A DNA stretch of 64,000 nucleotides from Morchella semilibera (taxonomy: Eukaryota > Ascomycota > Pezizomycetes > Pezizales > Morchellaceae). The notes under the pieces were generated by a model. That model searched no databases. It was given only the letters and a program-made list of their open reading frames with translations, and had not been told where the DNA came from. The stretch covers positions 372,001 through 436,000 of the forward strand of contig CM018610.1 in NCBI GenBank assembly GCA_009192285.1. Reading direction: 5' to 3'. Below, piece by piece: positions 60,838 to 64,000 of the stretch; the first letter of the stretch is position 1, and each line of letters starts with the position of its first letter. Position numbers and translations under genes: made by a program.

Positions 60838-61719
60838 GCCCCCCCTCGCATTTCTGGATGATCCAACAGGTCCAGATCGTGGAGGGGGTGGAGGGGGTGG
60901 GCTCTTTGGACTAGGTATTATACTATATCACACGGCTTGCGACTATGGTACAGCCTTCCCGTTATAAAGGTTCTAACGCTCCGTAGCCTGCAGATGCACA
61001 ACCTATTGTTTACACTCTTCAGATGTCTACCGACACACCACCCCATATTCACAATACTCATATCGAATGAAAAACCCTAGCCCCGACTTATGTAGCCCAG
61101 GATTATCATCTCTTTGCTGTTGCTTGGGTTGAAACAAGTTGTCTTGGGGTGGGATAGTTCGCAGATTCATCTTTTTCATTCTAGGGGAGGCTGTATCATA
61201 TCACAATGCGAGCAACACACTAGAAGCTGAGGCCACCTCCGATCGCCCTACCGCAGATAAATCTAGCCATATAATGTCCGAAACTAAACATATGTACTAC
61301 TGTACCAGGGCATAAATTTTGGTATATTATACCCTTTACAGCCAAAGTACCCTTGTTTAGCGATCTAAACCAACCAACCACTCAGTGTTGGATAAAAACT
61401 TCATTGCTTGAGGAGACATTAGAAGTTATCTTAAGATGAGGTTCTAGAGCTTTGGGCCCACTTTCCATGTGTTTTTCAAGGTGGTCTTTCAAGGGTTTCT
61501 GATTTTGTATGGCATTCCCATACTGCAACGGCCATCAAAAACCACCAAACTTCTGTACATACATTGGTTATTTTTATATGAGGTTTTGATCGAGCGTTTT
61601 TTCTCTTTCTTTCTTTTTTCTCTTGGGGTGAACATCATTAGAATGAAAAAACATCACTCCATGTGTAGCAGCCTGTGGTTGTGCATATTGGTGTGGCTCT
61701 GGTTGTTGTGGCGGTTTGG

Positions 61720-61736
61720 TCATAGCTAGTCACTCG
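61720..61736 (+). repeat. Dispersed bipartite 17-mer, one mismatch
   Basis: TCATAGCTAGTCACTCG, forward; AGTCACTCG for TATCACTCG. Confidence 0.5.
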
Positions 61737-61957
61737 ATTCAGACCACGGGACAATGAGTGGGTTAATATCTAATTGGTTTTTGTTGCCTATCAAGGAGTC
61801 TTTATCACATTACTCAACTCATGTACTATGTGGCTTTATTCGAAAAGTATTATCGCAGGGTAAACAAGGGCAAAAACCATCCATTCGTTCAATCAATTGG
61901 GGTAAAAAAAAAAAAAAACTAAAGAAAAAACTAAAGAAAAGTGCCATCCCTCAAAAT

Positions 61958-62363
61958 CTACGCCCCAAGAGCGTTTCTGGTCTTATCGATAGGTCCCTCG
62001 GTGTGGGCATCCTTCTCCCTTCTTGTCTTGTCGAAGGTGCTTTGAGTGGCGCTCTTGTTAGAGTCCGGGTTCAGAGCTCCAGCAACGCCTTATAATTATA
62101 ATATTAGCAATTGCCGTATAAAGAATAAAGGATGGGGAAGTGCTTACGGTCAGCGGTATCGGTGACGGTCTCCTTGGCTTGCTGGAAGACAGACTTAGAG
62201 TTGTCGGGGGTCTGTGGGGGAATTGATATTAGCAGATGCTATTTGAGATTTACCCGTGCGTTCAGAGCGTGCGAGTACTGATGGTGTGAATTTGGTCGAG
62301 TAGCGCACTTACGATCTCCTCCTTAGCCTTGGTGGACAGATCTTTGCGGCCAAAGTCAGACAT
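61958..62363 (-). CDS. hsp9: Hsp9/Hsp12 family small stress protein
   Basis: Small, hydrophilic, membrane-associated heat-shock protein (S. pombe Hsp9, yeast Hsp12), disordered in solution and strongly stress-induced in the family. Minus-strand exons 62313-62363, 62148-62211 and 61958-62088 sum to 246 bases, 81 residues, in frame. The start MSDFGRKDLSTKAKEEITPD is the family signature. It continues NSKSVFQQAKETVTDTADRV, NPDSNKSATQSTFDKTRREK and ends DKTRNALGA. Introns: 62212-62312 (GTAAGT...ACAG) and 62089-62147 (GTAAGC...GCTAAT...TAAG). It faces away from the CsbD/Hmp1-like gene. Confidence 0.95.
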
Positions 62364-62490
62364 TGTGGTTTATGGTGTGAGTGGTTTGGAAGTAAAAATA
62401 AAAAAGTGTTTGTTGTAAATTTTGGTAGTTGTGAGGATGCGATTGTATGGTTGTGATGAGAATTGACTTGTAGAAGGGAATTTGAAGCTC

Positions 62491-62499
62491 TTTATATAC
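62491..62499 (-). promoter_or_regulatory. TATA box of the Hsp9/12 gene
   Basis: GTATATAAA on the minus strand, about 130 bp upstream of the ATG; Hsp12-type genes are typically TATA-driven. Confidence 0.6.
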
Positions 62500-63202
62500 A
62501 AGTACATGTACTTTGGGGTAGTCCCTAGGACTTGAGGAAATCTAGAGCTACGAAAATAGGCAATGACGTCGAGTTTAGATTCCGATTCTGCTGCAAACAG
62601 CAAGGTAGTAATCACGATTTGGCATGAAGCCCGCAAATGTGGGTATGCGGGGTGCTACTCAGTAGAAACAAAGGGGTGGGTAAAGTTGGTAGCACCACTG
62701 CTTTCAGGAACTACCAGGCGCATTTCCAACTTCTCTATGGACTTGAGCTTAGTGAGTTAGATACTCGAATTAGAGTTTCACGAGCCAGGGCAACGGTATA
62801 GATCCGGGGATTTCTCGCAGGGTTAATCTACCATCGTGATCCCTTGCTTCCGGGTGAAGTAGGGTGGGGGTAGCACCAGTGTTTTGTGTGGTTTTATTCC
62901 GGCCTAGATAGTCTACTATCTTGTGCAAAACTGGGCACAGGAAATCCAGCTTCCTTGCTGGAAGTAAAGGAGTGTGGCAAGGACGTCATTGTTTTTTGTG
63001 GCGCGGGTGCACTGTGCTTTTGCCTTGGCTGTGGAGGTGTAGAAGTAGTACTACTACATGGGAATGCTTGGCAACATTATGACGTAAACTGATGATGATG
63101 ATGTCATGGGATAAACGCGTCTCCACAAGCGATATTCCAAGAACGAAGATTAAGGGTTTTTACATGTGGTGGTGATCCCTGAGAAAGGCTTATGGAGATG
63201 TG

Positions 63203-63212
63203 GATATAAAGA
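63203..63212 (+). promoter_or_regulatory. TATA box of the CsbD/Hmp1-like gene
   Basis: GATATAAAGA about 140 bp before the ATG at 63347, a distance similar to that of the opposite gene. Confidence 0.6.
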
Positions 63213-63346
63213 CTGGCGTTTGCCCCGGAATTGGGGCTTCTCAATATCAAATATCAACGCAAACATCAAGCCTTAAACTTACGCTTACGACCAATCTCAT
63301 AAACTTTTTTTTAAACTCTAAAACTTTATTAAAGTACAATCTCAAA

Positions 63347-64000
63347 ATGTCTGGAACCGGAAATTCGCAGCCCTCAACTGTCAAGTCGTACATCGACAGC
63401 GGCATTGCTACTGTTCAGAGTGCAGTTGGTAGTCTTACTGGTAGGTTTAATCCTAATGTATCCTTAAAATTATCATGCTAATAATAGCTCAGGAAACCCC
63501 GTCGATCAACAAGCCGCCAATGACAGGAACGCTCACGCCAATCTTGAGCACGATGCCTCCCATGCTACTGCTAAGGCTGGCCCTTTCAACCTCTCATCCT
63601 CCGGTGCTGCCACCATCGACAATAAGAACCGTCGTGAGGGCAAGGCCGACCAATTGATTGGCAGCGGAAAGGAGTTTGTTGGAAACGCTGTCGGATCAGA
63701 TAACTTAAAGCGCGAAGGCCGAGAGCAGAATACTGAAGGACAAGGAAAAGAAGCTGCCGGCCAGGTTTCAGATTTTGCTTCTGGTGTTGGTTAGTAGACG
63801 TTCATTGAGTATCTTGGAAAAAGTTCTAATCAAAGTTAATTAGCAAACCGTGTTACCGGAACTATTGGAAGCGTTGCTTCTGGCCTTGTTGGAAATAAGG
63901 AAGCTCAGAGTAAGTTATCATTTAAGCGAACATGACCTTGTTACCTTTTTGCTAATGTTTTCTCAGCCGATTTCAACAATCAGCATGACAAGGGAAAGAC
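63347..64000 (+). CDS. CsbD-like / Hmp1-like (cruciform DNA-binding) stress protein, 5' part
   Basis: Small glycine/asparagine-rich protein resembling fungal proteins annotated as mismatched base pair and cruciform DNA recognition protein (Ustilago Hmp1) and related to CsbD-type stress proteins. Exons 63347-63440, 63493-63789, 63844-63909 and 63967 onward, cut by the window end; all phases agree. The start MSGTGNSQPSTVKSYIDSGI leads into ATVQSAVGSLTGNPVDQQA. The repeat-like core is NKNRREGKADQLIGSGKEF, VGNAVGSDNLKREGREQN, GQGKEAAGQVSDFASGV and GTIGSVASGLVGNKEAQ. Introns are 52-57 bp with GTAGGT/GTTAGT/GTAAGT donors. DNA binding is known only for Hmp1 itself; a role here is inferred. Confidence 0.85.

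Larger units (their letters stand above)
59024..61957. other. Spacer between Arf6 and Hsp9/12
   Basis: Arf6 promoter at the left, Hsp9/12 3' flank at the right. It holds a possible tRNA-like/SINE relic (59630-59740), two 17-mer copies (60821, 61720), TACATGTA at about 60400, 60495 and 60575, and A/T-rich blocks. No gene seen. Confidence 0.6.
62364..63346. promoter_or_regulatory. Divergent promoter of the Hsp9/12 and CsbD/Hmp1-like genes
   Basis: 983 bp between two start codons. Each side has a TATA element about 130-145 bp from its ATG (62491-62499 on the minus strand, 63203-63212 on the plus strand). A stress-response-like AGGGG lies near 62671, and TACATGTA/ACATGT elements occur near 62503 and 63161. 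The minus-strand leader is A/C-rich. Confidence 0.55.

Overview
The window looks like nuclear DNA of a filamentous ascomycete (Pezizomycotina). The introns are short (52-245 bp), mostly GTATGT/GTAAGT...CTAAC or CTGAC...YAG. The gene set is fungal: a Pom1-type DYRK kinase, an Fta4 kinetochore subunit, a Pex24-type peroxin, Hsp9/12 and a CsbD/Hmp1-like stress protein. Only about 13 genes with clear support lie in 64 kb, so gene density is low. This would fit a large Pezizomycete-like genome, but that placement is inference.

Layout. 1-1094: 3' part of an indoleamine 2,3-dioxygenase gene (+). 3314-4889: Pex24/28/29-type peroxin (-). 7297-12283: Pom1-like DYRK kinase (+). 15369-16141: EFM7-type methyltransferase (-). 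16816-18742: anthranilate synthase component I, five exons (-). 22829-24270: CECR5/HDHD5-like HAD hydrolase (+). 24271-36876: a 12.6-kb stretch with at most one orphan coding fragment. 36877-39664: ThrE-type membrane transporter (+). 44822-46488: Q-rich protein (-). 49175-50227: SIKE/FGFR1OP2-like coiled-coil protein, probably a STRIPAK subunit (-). 51582-52454: Fta4 (-). 53298-54250: Rab7/Ypt7 (+). 57878-59023: Arf6 (-). 61958-62363: Hsp9/12 (-), divergent from a CsbD/Hmp1-like gene that begins at 63347 (+) and runs off the window.

The genes do not form one pathway. There are two tryptophan-related genes (IDO, TRP2), polarity, STRIPAK, Arf6 and Rab7 signalling and trafficking genes, and one divergent pair of stress genes sharing a 983-bp promoter with a TATA box on each side.

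Two observations stand out. A 17-bp bipartite motif, TCAY-N4-YATCACTCR, occurs at 16 intergenic sites plus one near-match, always with the same spacing, in both orientations and in no exon. Second, four otherwise well-conserved genes each need single-base corrections to stay in frame. Their reconstructed lengths then become exact multiples of three, which suggests residual indel errors in the assembly more than real pseudogenes. The long spacers also carry palindromic hairpin elements, a G-rich dispersed repeat and many TACATGTA palindromes.
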